Assembly (NCBI RefSeq): GCF_003287935.1
Contig: NZ_CP030287.1
Location: forward strand, 4,678,267-4,742,266
Source of the DNA: Streptomyces sp. ICC1
Lineage (GTDB): Bacteria > Actinomycetota > Actinomycetes > Streptomycetales > Streptomycetaceae
Direction: 5' to 3'
DNA length: 64,000 nucleotides
The notes below the pieces were generated by a model. That model saw only the letters and a list, made by a program, of their open reading frames with translations. It had not been told where the DNA came from and ran no database searches. How positions within the stretch are numbered: position 1 is the stretch's first letter; each line of letters begins with the position of its first letter. Both the position numbers and the translations under genes were made by a program. This document shows positions 19,311 to 27,476 of this stretch, piece by piece.

Positions 19311-21070
19311 AGGAAGTAGAGGCGGCCGAGCGAGATGGAGTCGGCCGGTTCCGAGACCAGGGGCTCGCCGTCCAGGGACACCAGGCCGGTGCCGGGGTGC
19401 ACGTCGACGCTGCCGGTACGGGAGTTGCGGAGCATGTCCTTCGGCCCGATGCCCCGGGTCCCGCGGACCGCGACGCGGCGGCGCCGGGTGGGCATCAGGT
19501 CGCCGTTCTGCACGGCGGCCTCCGCGACGAACGCCACCGATATGTCGGCCGCGGTCGCCCCGTACGAGCCGAACTGCGGCCCGAGGACCAGCGGTTCGCA
19601 GCGGTCGGTGGAGGCGTTCGGATCGCCGGTGACCCCGTACGCCGGGAAGCCGCCCTTGAGGACCAACTGCGGCTTGGCGCCGAAGTACTGGGGCCACCAC
19701 AGCACGAGGTCGGCGAGCTTGCCGACCTCGATCGAGCCGACCTCGTGCGCGAGGCCGTGGGCGATCGCCGGGTTGATGGTGAGCTTGGCCATGTAGCGCA
19801 GGACGCGCTCGTTGTCGTCGCCGCTCTCGGCGGTGCCGTAGGACCCTTCGCCGTCCAGCGGGCCGAGCTCGGTCTTCATCTTCCCGGCCATCGCGAAGGT
19901 GCGGCGTACGGTCTCGCCCGCGCGGCCCATGCCCTGCGCGTCGGAGGAGGTGATCCCGATGACCCCGAGGTCGTGCAGGAGGTCCTCGGCGCCCATGGTG
20001 CCCGCGCGGATCCGGTCGCGGGCCATGGCGGCGTCACCGGGCAGGTCGACCTTCAGGTCGTGCGCCGAGACGATCATGCCGAAGTGCTCGCCGAGCGCGT
20101 CCCGGCCGAAGGGCAGGGTGGGGTTGGTGGAGGAGCCGATCACGTTCGGCACGCCGGCCATCTTCAGGACGTTGGGGACGTGTCCGCCGCCGCAGCCCTC
20201 GATGTGGAAGGCGTGGATGGTGCGGCCGTCCAGCACCCGCAGGGTGTCCTCGACGGACAGGCACTCGTTCAACCCGTCCGTGTGCAGGGCGACTTGCACG
20301 TCGTGTTCCTCGGCCACGCGCAGGGCGGTGTCCAGGGCGCGGGTGTGGGCGCCCATGTCCTCGTGGACCTTGAAGCCGCTCGCACCGCCCTCGGCGAGGG
20401 CCTCGACGAGCGGAGCCGGGTCGGAGGACGAACCGCGGGCGAGGAAGCCGATGTTGACGGGCCAGGCGTCGAAGGCGTTGAAGGCGTGCTTGAGCGCCCA
20501 CGGGGAGTTGACTCCGACGCCCCATACCGGGCCGAACTCCTGGCCGATGATCGTGGTGACCCCGGACGCGAGCGAGGCCTCCATGATGCGGGGGGACAGC
20601 AGGTGCACGTGGGTGTCGACGGCGCCGGCGGTGACGATCATGCCCTCGCCCGAGACGATGGTCGTACCCGTGCCGACGACCACCTCCACCCCGTCGAGGG
20701 TGTCGGGGTTCCCGGCGCGGCCGATCGCGTGGATGCGGCCCTCGCGGATGCCGATGCTGGTCTTGCGGATGCCGAGCACCGCGTCGATGACCAGTGCGTT
20801 GCTGATCACGATGTCGCAGGTGTCGCGGACGGCGGCGGCCTTCAGGTGCAGTCCGTCGCGGGCGGTCTTGCCGAAGCCGGCGAGGAACTCGTCGCCGGGC
20901 TTCTGGGAATCGGACTCGACGCGGACGATGAGCCCGGAGTCGCCGAGCCGGATGCGGTCCCCGGCGCGGGGGCCGTGCACCGCCATGTAGTCGTACGGGT
21001 CCGTGCTGTCCGCCGGAGCGCCGCCCGGGCGGCCGTGACAGCCCGCGGAGTCGAAGATGCTGCCGCTCAT
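19307..21070 (-). CDS. ureC: Urease alpha subunit, divergent (second-locus type)
   Basis: Catalytic subunit of a nickel urease-type amidohydrolase, 587 residues, cytoplasmic. The metal ligands are all recognisable: H154 and H156 (DTHVH), K234 for carbamylation (GFKVHED), H263 (ALHTDGLNE), H289 (AFHIEG) and D377 (SSDAQGMGR). The mobile flap differs from classical ureases: the CHH triplet reads A336-H337-D338, keeping the acid histidine but losing the flap cysteine. ATG 21070 overlaps the ureAB stop (ATGA). No accessory genes (ureD, E, F, G) are nearby, so nickel loading would need genes elsewhere. Upstream genes and the shared operator suggest TetR control. It may act on urea or on a ureido compound; urea is the default. 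Confidence 0.9.
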   Translation of the reverse strand: MSGSIFDSAGCHGRPGGAPADSTDPYDYMAVHGPRAGDRIRLGDSGLIVRVESDSQKPGDEFLAGFGKTARDGLHLKAAAVRDTCDIVISNALVIDAVLGIRKTSIGIREGRIHAIGRAGNPDTLDGVEVVVGTGTTIVSGEGMIVTAGAVDTHVHLLSPRIMEASLASGVTTIIGQEFGPVWGVGVNSPWALKHAFNAFDAWPVNIGFLARGSSSDPAPLVEALAEGGASGFKVHEDMGAHTRALDTALRVAEEHDVQVALHTDGLNECLSVEDTLRVLDGRTIHAFHIEGCGGGHVPNVLKMAGVPNVIGSSTNPTLPFGRDALGEHFGMIVSAHDLKVDLPGDAAMARDRIRAGTMGAEDLLHDLGVIGITSSDAQGMGRAGETVRRTFAMAGKMKTELGPLDGEGSYGTAESGDDNERVLRYMAKLTINPAIAHGLAHEVGSIEVGKLADLVLWWPQYFGAKPQLVLKGGFPAYGVTGDPNASTDRCEPLVLGPQFGSYGATAADISVAFVAEAAVQNGDLMPTRRRRVAVRGTRGIGPKDMLRNSRTGSVDVHPGTGLVSLDGEPLVSEPADSISLGRLYFL

Positions 21071-21780
21071 GCCTGTTCCTGCTCCTGCTCCTGGTATGCG
21101 GTGAGGTACCCCGTGGCGCGGGCCTTGGCCAGGGCGGCCTCCCGGGCGCCGGGCGCGTCCAGGGGGCCGTCGACGAGGCCGGCGAAACCGATGGTGACGC
21201 GCGCCCCGCCGATGGGCAGCAGCTCCACGGCGACGGAGGACCCGGCGTCGAACCGGACCGAGGCGCCCGCCGGCGCGGCGAGCCGGGTGCCGTAGGCCGC
21301 GGCGCGGTCGAAGGCGAGGCGCGGGTTCGCCTCGAAGAAGTGGAAGTGCGAGGTGACGCTGATGGGCACGCTCGCGGTGTTGCGCACGAGCAGCCGCACC
21401 GTCGGCTCGACCCGCTGATAGCCCGCGCCGTCCCCGGGCAGGCCGGCGCCGGGGGCGTCGGGCCCGAGCGAACCCGCCTCCCGGAAGGGGTCGTCGATGA
21501 CGCAGAGCCGCGTACCGTCGTCGAAGACTGCCTCGACCTGGATCGAGGTGACCACGTCGGGCACCCCGGGCAGGACCTCGTCCGCGCTCAGCACGTGTCG
21601 CCCCGCTTCGATCGCCTCGGCCAGCCGGCGGCCGTCCCGGGCCGCCTCGCAAACGGTGTCGGTGATCAGCGCGGTCGCCTCGGGGACGTTGAGCTTCACG
21701 CCGCGGGCCCGGCGGGCACGGGCCAGTTCCGCCGCCGTGAAGATCAGCAGCCGGTCCCGCTCGGTCGGTGTCAGTCGCAT
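21067..21780 (-). CDS. ureAB: Fused urease gamma/beta subunit
   Basis: A 237-residue fusion of the two small urease subunits. The gamma part (1-100) starts MRLTPTERDRLLIFTAAELARARRARG and has LNVPEATALI. The beta part (about 112-225) has VRLLVRNTASVPISVTSHFHFFEANPRLAFDR. The C-terminus is a QEQEQEQA tail. The chain forms the structural trimer with UreC. ATG 21780 lies 77 bases after the stop of the exported deiminase gene, with which it is probably co-transcribed. The gamma-beta fusion is known from the second urease loci of Streptomyces. Confidence 0.9.
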   Translation of the reverse strand: MRLTPTERDRLLIFTAAELARARRARGVKLNVPEATALITDTVCEAARDGRRLAEAIEAGRHVLSADEVLPGVPDVVTSIQVEAVFDDGTRLCVIDDPFREAGSLGPDAPGAGLPGDGAGYQRVEPTVRLLVRNTASVPISVTSHFHFFEANPRLAFDRAAAYGTRLAAPAGASVRFDAGSSVAVELLPIGGARVTIGFAGLVDGPLDAPGAREAALAKARATGYLTAYQEQEQEQA

Positions 21781-21845
21781 ACGGCCTCATCTGTGAAGGG
21801 GGGCGGGGCGGAGCGGCTCCGGCCGGGGCGGCCTGCGGCCGCCTG

Positions 21846-21861
21846 CCGGTCACAGCACTAG
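21846..21861. mobile_element. Isolated end of the CTAG palindromic element
   Basis: ccggtcacagcactag matches the terminal inverted repeat of copy B (ctagtgctgtgaccgg, reversed). No second end or core is seen within 200 bases. It is either a relic of an excised or deleted element or a coincidental target-like sequence. Its CTA provides the stop of the exported deiminase. Confidence 0.6.
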
Positions 21862-23024
21862 GCGAGCGGTTCCTGCATCGTGGAGCAGTGGATGCCGCCG
21901 CCCCCGGCCATCAGCCGGTCGACGTCCAGCTGCACCACGGTCCGGCCGGGGAAGGCCTCCGCCAGGGTCCGCTTGGCCGCCGCGTCCTTCACGGCGTCCC
22001 CGAACTGGGCGGTGATGACAGCCCCGTTGACCACGTGGAAGTTCATGTACGAGTCGACGAAATCGGACTTCTTCGAGCGCACGGTGTCGGGGCCCTCGAC
22101 CTTGACGACCGTCAGGCGCCGCCCCCGGGCGTCCGTGGCACCGGAGAGGATCGAGAACTGCTCGCGGGCGTCGCGCGCCCAGACGTCGTCGCGGTCCGCC
22201 GGCGGCACCTGCACCATCACGACACCCGGCCGGATGAAGCGCGAGGTCACGTCGATGTGGTCGTCGGTGATGTCCTTGCCCTTGATGCCGGGCACCCAGA
22301 TCATCTTGTCCGCGCCGTACGCCCGCAGGACGGCGTCCTCGACCTCGGCCCGGCTCATCCCGCGGTTGCGGTTCTTGTTGACCAGGCTGCTCTCCGTGGC
22401 CATCACCGTGCCGTCGCCGTCGGTCTCGATCGCCCCGCCCTCGCCGACGAACTCGGTCCGGCTGAAGGGGAGATGGTTGTCGTACGCGATGGTCTCGGCG
22501 ACATCGGCGTCGTAGGAGTGGGCCTGCTTGTTGCCCCAGCCGTTGAAGTTCAGGCCGATGGCGTCGAGTCCGCCGCGGCCGTCCCGGCGGAAGACCGGGG
22601 CGATGTCGCGCATCCAGAGGTCGTCGGTGGGAACCGAGGTGATCACGGTGACCGCGGGGCCGCACCAGGAGCGGGCGGTGGCGGCCGTGTAGGAGTCCGG
22701 CGCGCACATCACGACGGGCTCGTGGCGGGCGATCGTCTTCGCGATCAGCGCGATGTCCTCCTGGACCCCGGTCAGTGCGCGGCCGCCCCAGATGGACGAG
22801 CGCGAGGGCCAGGACATCCAGGTGCGGGCGTGGGGGACGTCGTCCCGGTCCACCCGCCAGCGCGGGACCGCAGGGTTCACGGGCCGGGGCACCGCCGCGG
22901 CCGCGGAGCCCAGCACGGCTCCCGCCGCCCCGAGGCCGACGGTCCCCAGGACGCGCCTGCGGGAGGGTGCGGAGCCGAAGAGCCGGCCGAGGACGGTGCG
23001 GCCGGTTCCGGGGGACTCGCTCAT
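21858..23024 (-). CDS. Tat-exported agmatine deiminase/peptidyl-arginine-deiminase-like enzyme
   Basis: A 388-residue guanidino-modifying enzyme with an export signal: twin arginine SRRRVLG (21-27), then a hydrophobic helix ending near AAAAVPRP (about residue 48). The mature part keeps the catalytic residues D140 (DDLWMRDIAP), H256 (TDDHIDV) and C380 (GGGGIHCSTMQEP). It likely deiminates agmatine or arginine-like groups outside the cell, with the product unknown. The palindrome at 23093-23110 lies 68 bases upstream and matches those near the cytosolic deiminase, so co-regulation by the TetR protein is inferred. It is followed by ureAB-ureC on the same strand. The stop codon falls in a CTAG element end, but the conserved C-terminus is intact. 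Confidence 0.88.
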   Translation of the reverse strand: MSESPGTGRTVLGRLFGSAPSRRRVLGTVGLGAAGAVLGSAAAAVPRPVNPAVPRWRVDRDDVPHARTWMSWPSRSSIWGGRALTGVQEDIALIAKTIARHEPVVMCAPDSYTAATARSWCGPAVTVITSVPTDDLWMRDIAPVFRRDGRGGLDAIGLNFNGWGNKQAHSYDADVAETIAYDNHLPFSRTEFVGEGGAIETDGDGTVMATESSLVNKNRNRGMSRAEVEDAVLRAYGADKMIWVPGIKGKDITDDHIDVTSRFIRPGVVMVQVPPADRDDVWARDAREQFSILSGATDARGRRLTVVKVEGPDTVRSKKSDFVDSYMNFHVVNGAVITAQFGDAVKDAAAKRTLAEAFPGRTVVQLDVDRLMAGGGGIHCSTMQEPLA

Positions 23025-23092
23025 GGGTGTGTCTCCCTATCGAGTGGGATCAAGTGGGTGTGCCGGTTCCGGCGATGACCCGACTCTGTCAC

Positions 23093-23110
23093 TGACTGAA
23101 AATTCAGTCA
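23093..23110. promoter_or_regulatory. Putative TetR operator O3 (exported deiminase-urease promoter)
   Basis: tgactgaa-aa-ttcagtca has perfect eight-base arms and is the best copy of the three. It overlaps the last codons and stop of the neighbouring ABC ATPase gene. Confidence 0.75.
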
Positions 23111-24330
23111 AGATCTGAGACGTGCGCGGCCCCGGAGAGCCGATGGGACGGCAGGGGCAGCGGGCGTGGAGGGGGTGGCGAAGTGTGGAGGGGGGTGCGC
23201 ACCGGTTCCTGGGGCTGGGCGGGGCCGGGGGAGGGCGCGGCCCCGGCGAGCTCGCCCGGGCTGCCGGGCATCAGGAACGGCCGCCCGTCCGTCCCGGGCG
23301 GCGGGGGCGCGAAGAACCCGGCCTGCGGGACCTCGACGGCGGCGGCCGCCGCCTCCTCCTCCCACTTCGGGACGGACAGCGGCTCGGGCTCCCACAGCTC
23401 GGCCCGGGGGTCCTCGGTGGAGGTGTACTCGACGGAGGACTGCGTCATCCGCATGTAGGCCTCCTCCAGCGAGGCCCGGTGCGGCGACAGCTCCCACAGC
23501 CGTACGCCGGCGGCGTGCGCGAGGTCCGAGATCCGGGCCAGCTCCAGCCCGGTCACCCGCAGCGCCCCGTCGGGCTCCTTGAGCACCCGGCCCCCCGCCC
23601 TGCTGAGGACGGAGCCCAGGGTGTCCCAGCCGTCGGGGTCGGTGTCGGCCGTGCGGACCCGCGCGAATCCGGCCGAGTTGTGCGTGATGAAGTCCGCGGT
23701 GCTCATGTCGGCCAGCAGCCGGCCCCGGCCGATCACGATCAGGTGGTCGGCGGTCAGCGCCATCTCGCTCATCAGGTGCGAGGAGACGAAGACGGTGCGG
23801 CCCTCGGCGGCGAGCCGGCGCATCAGGTTGCGGACCCAGAGGATGCCCTCGGGGTCGAGCCCGTTGACCGGCTCGTCGAAGAGCACCACCTGCGGGTCTC
23901 CGAGCAGGGCGGTCGCGATGCCCAGCCGCTGGCCCATGCCGAGCGAGAAGCCCTTCGTGCGCTGCCGGGCGACGTCCTGGAGGCCCACGACGCCCAGGAC
24001 CTCATCGACCCGCTTCTCGGGGATCCCGGAGAGCTGGGCGATGGACAGGAGGTGGGTGCGGGCCCGGCGGCCGCCGTGCACGGCCTTGGCGTCGAGCAGG
24101 GCGCCGACGTGCCGCTGGGCGTTGGCCAGCTCACGGAAGGGCAGGCCGTTGATGGTGACCCGGCCGGAGGTGGGGCGGTCCAGGCCGAGGACCAGGCGCA
24201 TGGTGGTGGACTTCCCGGAGCCGTTGGGCCCCAGGAATCCCGTCACGTGACCGGGCCTGACCTGGAAGGACAGGTCGTCGACGGCGGTCTTCGCGCCGAA
24301 GCGCTTGGTCAGCCCGACTGCCTCGATCAT
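23104..24330 (-). CDS. ABC transporter ATPase with proline-rich tail
   Basis: ATP-binding subunit of an ABC-2-type exporter, 408 residues. It has Walker A GPNGSGKST, signature FSLGMGQRLGIA, Walker B VVLFDEPVNGLDP and VSSHLMSE. ATG 24330 begins the family-standard MIEAVGLTKRFGAK. After about residue 300 the tail becomes proline- and alanine-rich (GFFAPPPPG, then a segment rich in P, L and H), and the TGA stop lies inside the TetR operator. The ATPase is close to the one at 25249-26244, and with the permease at 24467 they form one transporter set. The very end of the tail may mark another synteny break. Confidence 0.88.
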   Translation of the reverse strand: MIEAVGLTKRFGAKTAVDDLSFQVRPGHVTGFLGPNGSGKSTTMRLVLGLDRPTSGRVTINGLPFRELANAQRHVGALLDAKAVHGGRRARTHLLSIAQLSGIPEKRVDEVLGVVGLQDVARQRTKGFSLGMGQRLGIATALLGDPQVVLFDEPVNGLDPEGILWVRNLMRRLAAEGRTVFVSSHLMSEMALTADHLIVIGRGRLLADMSTADFITHNSAGFARVRTADTDPDGWDTLGSVLSRAGGRVLKEPDGALRVTGLELARISDLAHAAGVRLWELSPHRASLEEAYMRMTQSSVEYTSTEDPRAELWEPEPLSVPKWEEEAAAAAVEVPQAGFFAPPPPGTDGRPFLMPGSPGELAGAAPSPGPAQPQEPVRTPLHTSPPPPRPLPLPSHRLSGAAHVSDLD

Positions 24331-24466
24331 GTGCTCTGCCCCTTGCCAGGCCGGGGCGAGTTTCGCCCCTGTAAGGGTTAAGAGGATAACGAGGTTCCTA
24401 CGGTTCCGTCCCGGGCCTGATCCCTGAGCTGCCCCTGAGATCGACCCGGGCATTCCCCGTAGTACC

Positions 24467-25252
24467 TCAGGCGTCCCTCTTCCTGAGGACGAGGTAGCCG
24501 CCGAGAACGGCCGCCAGCACCCACAGGGCCATGATCCCGAAGCCGCCCCAGGGTCCGTAGGGCACCTTCTCGCTGCCCATCGCCCCCGGGATCACCTGCA
24601 TGACCTTGGATCCGGCCTGGTCGGGGAAGTACTGGGCGACCTTCCGGGTCGCCGGCACCGCTCCGAGGATGTTCGAGACCAGGAGGAAGAACGGCATCAG
24701 GATGCCCAGCGAGAGCATCGAGCTGCGCAGCATGGTGGCCACGCCCATGGAGAACAGCGCGAGCATCCCCATGTACAGCCCGGCGCCGAAGACGGCGCGC
24801 AGGACGTTCGGCTCGCTGATGGCGATGCTCCGGTCGCCCAGGATCGCCTGTCCGAGGAAGAAGGACGCGAAGCTGGTGATCAGGCCCACGGCCAGCGCGA
24901 GCCCGGTGGCGACGAGCAGCTTTCCGGCCAGGAAGGACCCGCGCCGCGGTACCGCGGCCAGGGAGGTGCGGATCATGCCCGAGCTGTACTCGGTGCCCAC
25001 GACGAGCACACCGAAGACGATCATCGCGAGCTGGCCCAGGGACATGCCCGCGAAGCTGGCCAGGGTCGGGTCGAAGGTGGCCTGCTCCTGCGGGGGCATG
25101 TCCTCGAAGGACGAGTTGATGAAGACGCAGATCAAGGAGCTGATGCCGACCGTGACGAGGGCGGCGGCGGCCAGGGTCCAGAGGGTGGAGGCGACGGAGC
25201 GGATCTTGGTCCACTCGGACTGCAGGACGGCGGGGAAGGAGGACATGGTCAC
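24467..25252 (-). CDS. ABC-2-type transporter permease
   Basis: A 261-residue membrane protein with six predicted hydrophobic segments (TLWTLAAAALVTVGISSLIC; LAMIVFGVLVVGTEYSSGMI; LAVGLITSFASFFLG; and three more to MALWVLAAVLGGYLVL). It would form the membrane channel for the adjacent ATPases; the substrate is unknown. GTG 25252 overlaps the upstream ATPase stop (GTGA), and an alternative ATG lies six bases later. The SEWTKIRSV start and the GTEYSSGMIRTSL loop are typical of actinobacterial ABC-2 permeases. Confidence 0.88.
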   Translation of the reverse strand: MTMSSFPAVLQSEWTKIRSVASTLWTLAAAALVTVGISSLICVFINSSFEDMPPQEQATFDPTLASFAGMSLGQLAMIVFGVLVVGTEYSSGMIRTSLAAVPRRGSFLAGKLLVATGLALAVGLITSFASFFLGQAILGDRSIAISEPNVLRAVFGAGLYMGMLALFSMGVATMLRSSMLSLGILMPFFLLVSNILGAVPATRKVAQYFPDQAGSKVMQVIPGAMGSEKVPYGPWGGFGIMALWVLAAVLGGYLVLRKRDA

Positions 25253-26244
25253 TCGCCGCCCTTGTGCTTCGCGTCGAAACCGGCGCCCCAGGCGGGCACG
25301 TCGGCCGGCCGGGCCGGGTTGTCGGGAGCCATGCCCGGTGCGTGGGCGTGGTACTCGACGGAGTCCGCCGTCATGCGCATGAACGCTTCCTCCAGTGAAG
25401 CCCGTTGCGGGCTGAGTTCGTGCAGCACGATCTGGTGCTGGGCGGCCAGCTCGCCGAGCCGCTCCGCGCCCGCGCCGTCGATCTCCAGCGCGCCGGTGGC
25501 CGGGACGCTGATCGCGTCGATCCCGGCGTCGTGCAGGACGTCCTTCAGCCGTTCCTGCTGCGGCGAGCGCATGCGGACGTAACTGCGGGAGTTCTGCTGG
25601 ATGAAATCGGCCATGGACAGGTCGGCCAGCAGCTTTCCTTGTCCGATGACCACCAAATGCTCTGCGGTCAGCGCCATTTCGCTCATCAGGTGAGAGGAAA
25701 CGAAGATCGTCCTTCCCTCTGCCGCGAGCCCCTTCATGAGATTGCGGATCCAGAGAATTCCCTCCGGGTCCAGACCATTGACGGGTTCGTCGAACATCAG
25801 GATCTCCGGGTCACCGAGCAGCGCGGAGGCGATTCCGAGCCGCTGGCCCATGCCCAGCGAAAATCCTTTCGACTTCTTGTGCGCCACGGCCGTCAGGCCG
25901 ACCAGGTCGAGCACCTCGGAGACCCGGCTGCGCGGAATCCGGTTCGACTGCGCAAGACAGAGAAGGTTGTTGTACGCGCTGCGGCCGCCGTTCATCGCCT
26001 TCGCGTCCAGCAGTGCCCCGATGTACTTCAGTGGCTCCGGCAGGTCCCGGTAGTGCTTCCCGTCGATCCTGACCGTCCCGCTGGTCGGGTTGTCGAGGTC
26101 GAGCATCATGCGCATGGTCGTGGACTTGCCCGCCCCGTTGGGGCCGAGGAAGCCGGTCACCACCCCCGGTCTGACCTGGAAGCTGAGGTGGTCCACGGCG
26201 GTCTTCGCGCCGAATCGTTTCGTAAGGCCCTCAAGCTCGATCAT
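25249..26244 (-). CDS. ABC transporter ATPase coupled to the permease
   Basis: A 331-residue ABC-2-type ATPase: Walker A GPNGAGKST, signature FSLGMGQRLGIA, Walker B ILMFDEPVNGLDPEG, H-loop VSSHLMSE. The C-terminal extension (about 220-331) ends in an HAPGMAPDNPARPADVPAWG-like segment. ATG 26244 starts MIELEGLTKRFG. It heads the transporter operon downstream of filP, after the strong hairpin at 26267-26303, and its stop overlaps the permease start. It resembles the ATPase at 23104 closely enough to suggest duplication within the cluster. Confidence 0.9.
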   Translation of the reverse strand: MIELEGLTKRFGAKTAVDHLSFQVRPGVVTGFLGPNGAGKSTTMRMMLDLDNPTSGTVRIDGKHYRDLPEPLKYIGALLDAKAMNGGRSAYNNLLCLAQSNRIPRSRVSEVLDLVGLTAVAHKKSKGFSLGMGQRLGIASALLGDPEILMFDEPVNGLDPEGILWIRNLMKGLAAEGRTIFVSSHLMSEMALTAEHLVVIGQGKLLADLSMADFIQQNSRSYVRMRSPQQERLKDVLHDAGIDAISVPATGALEIDGAGAERLGELAAQHQIVLHELSPQRASLEEAFMRMTADSVEYHAHAPGMAPDNPARPADVPAWGAGFDAKHKGGE

Positions 26245-26266
26245 TCCGCCACGCTAGAACGCCGAA

Positions 26267-26303
26267 GGGCCCCACGCCACCTCTTGGAGGTGGCGCGGGG
26301 CCC
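26267..26303 (-). terminator. Terminator downstream of filP
   Basis: Seventeen-base arms with a single mismatch (gggcccc...gccacctc, loop ttg, then the complement) lie between the filP stop and the ABC ATPase start. Confidence 0.9.
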
Positions 26304-26335
26304 CGGGTGTCGAAGCGGAGTACTGCCCTCCGCGA

Positions 26336-27274
26336 CTAGCGGCTCTGCTGCGCGGGAACGCCGCGGGTGACCGGCTCGTCGTCGATCGGCGCGGAGGCGG
26401 CCGCGACCGCGGCACCCGTCAGCGTCGCCAGCATCTCGCGGACGTTGGTGAGCTGCGCGTTGATCGAGTCGCGGCGGTTGGTGAGCGCCGCCAGCTCGCG
26501 CTCGGACTCGCTGCGGATCCGGTCGGCCTTCGCGTTGGCGTCGGCCACGATGTCCTCGGCCTGGCGCTGCGCGGTCTCCACGGTCTGGCGGGCGCGGCGC
26601 TCGGCGTCCGTACGGAGCTTCTCGGCCTCCAGGCGCAGCTGCTCCGCGCGGTGCTCGATCTCCGCCAAGCGCTTCTCGGCCTTGGCCTGGCGGCCCGCCA
26701 GGTCGCGCTCGGACTGCTCGCGGCGCTTGGCCAGGTTGGTCTCGAAGTCCGCGGCGGCCTGGGCGGCCTTGGCGCGGGTCTCCTCGAAGAGCGCGTCGGC
26801 CTCCTCGCGCTTGGAGGCCGCGTCCTTCTGGGCCTCGTTGCGCAGGGTGGAGGCGTCGCCCTTGGCCTTCTCGACGATCCGGACGCCCTCGTCCTCGGCG
26901 GTCGACTTCCGGTCGGCGGCGAACGACTCGGCGTCGTTGCGCACCTGCTGGGCGGCCGACTCGGCGAGCTCGCGGTGCTGCTCGGCCGCGCGACGGGCCT
27001 CCTCGCGCAGGTCCTTCGCCTCCTCCTCGGCCAGGCGCAGGATCTTCTCGACCCGGGCGCCGAGGCCGGCGTACGACGGCTCGGCGTCGTTCACCTGGGC
27101 CTGGGCGTTCTGCGTCTCGAGGTGCAACTCCTCGATCCGCTTTTCCAGAGAGTTGATTCGTCCGAGGGCGCTGTCACGGTCGGAGACCAGCTTGGTGATG
27201 CGGTCGTCCACCTGACCGCGGTCGTAACCACGCCGCACGAGCTCGAAGCCGAAGGGGGAGGAAGTGTCGCTCAT
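26336..27274 (-). CDS. filP: Intermediate-filament-like coiled-coil protein FilP
   Basis: A 312-residue cytoskeletal protein that forms filaments near growing hyphal tips and stiffens the cell. It begins MSDTSSPFGFELVRRGYDRGQ with a short DivIVA-like head. It is then almost wholly alpha-helical coiled coil, rich in E, A, R and K with no proline until the PIDDEP tail. Length and position next to scy match S. coelicolor FilP. ATG 27274 has CAGGA four bases upstream. The 202-base gap to the scy stop contains its promoter. Confidence 0.95.
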   Translation of the reverse strand: MSDTSSPFGFELVRRGYDRGQVDDRITKLVSDRDSALGRINSLEKRIEELHLETQNAQAQVNDAEPSYAGLGARVEKILRLAEEEAKDLREEARRAAEQHRELAESAAQQVRNDAESFAADRKSTAEDEGVRIVEKAKGDASTLRNEAQKDAASKREEADALFEETRAKAAQAAADFETNLAKRREQSERDLAGRQAKAEKRLAEIEHRAEQLRLEAEKLRTDAERRARQTVETAQRQAEDIVADANAKADRIRSESERELAALTNRRDSINAQLTNVREMLATLTGAAVAAASAPIDDEPVTRGVPAQQSR

Positions 27275-27476
27275 GGGGTTCCTGTCGAATGAGACCGATG
27301 AGGTACTACGCGAGGTGTTAGGTGTTAAGGGGAATCCTAGGCGCCAGGACGGCGTGTCATCGAGTCAATCCACGTTTGATCTGGACAATGACACCCCTTT
27401 TGAGTGGCAAGGCGCCAGAACGCTTGTCACTCGTTCGCCTGAACCTCCATCAGGAGCACACATCCAGGCGCACTGA

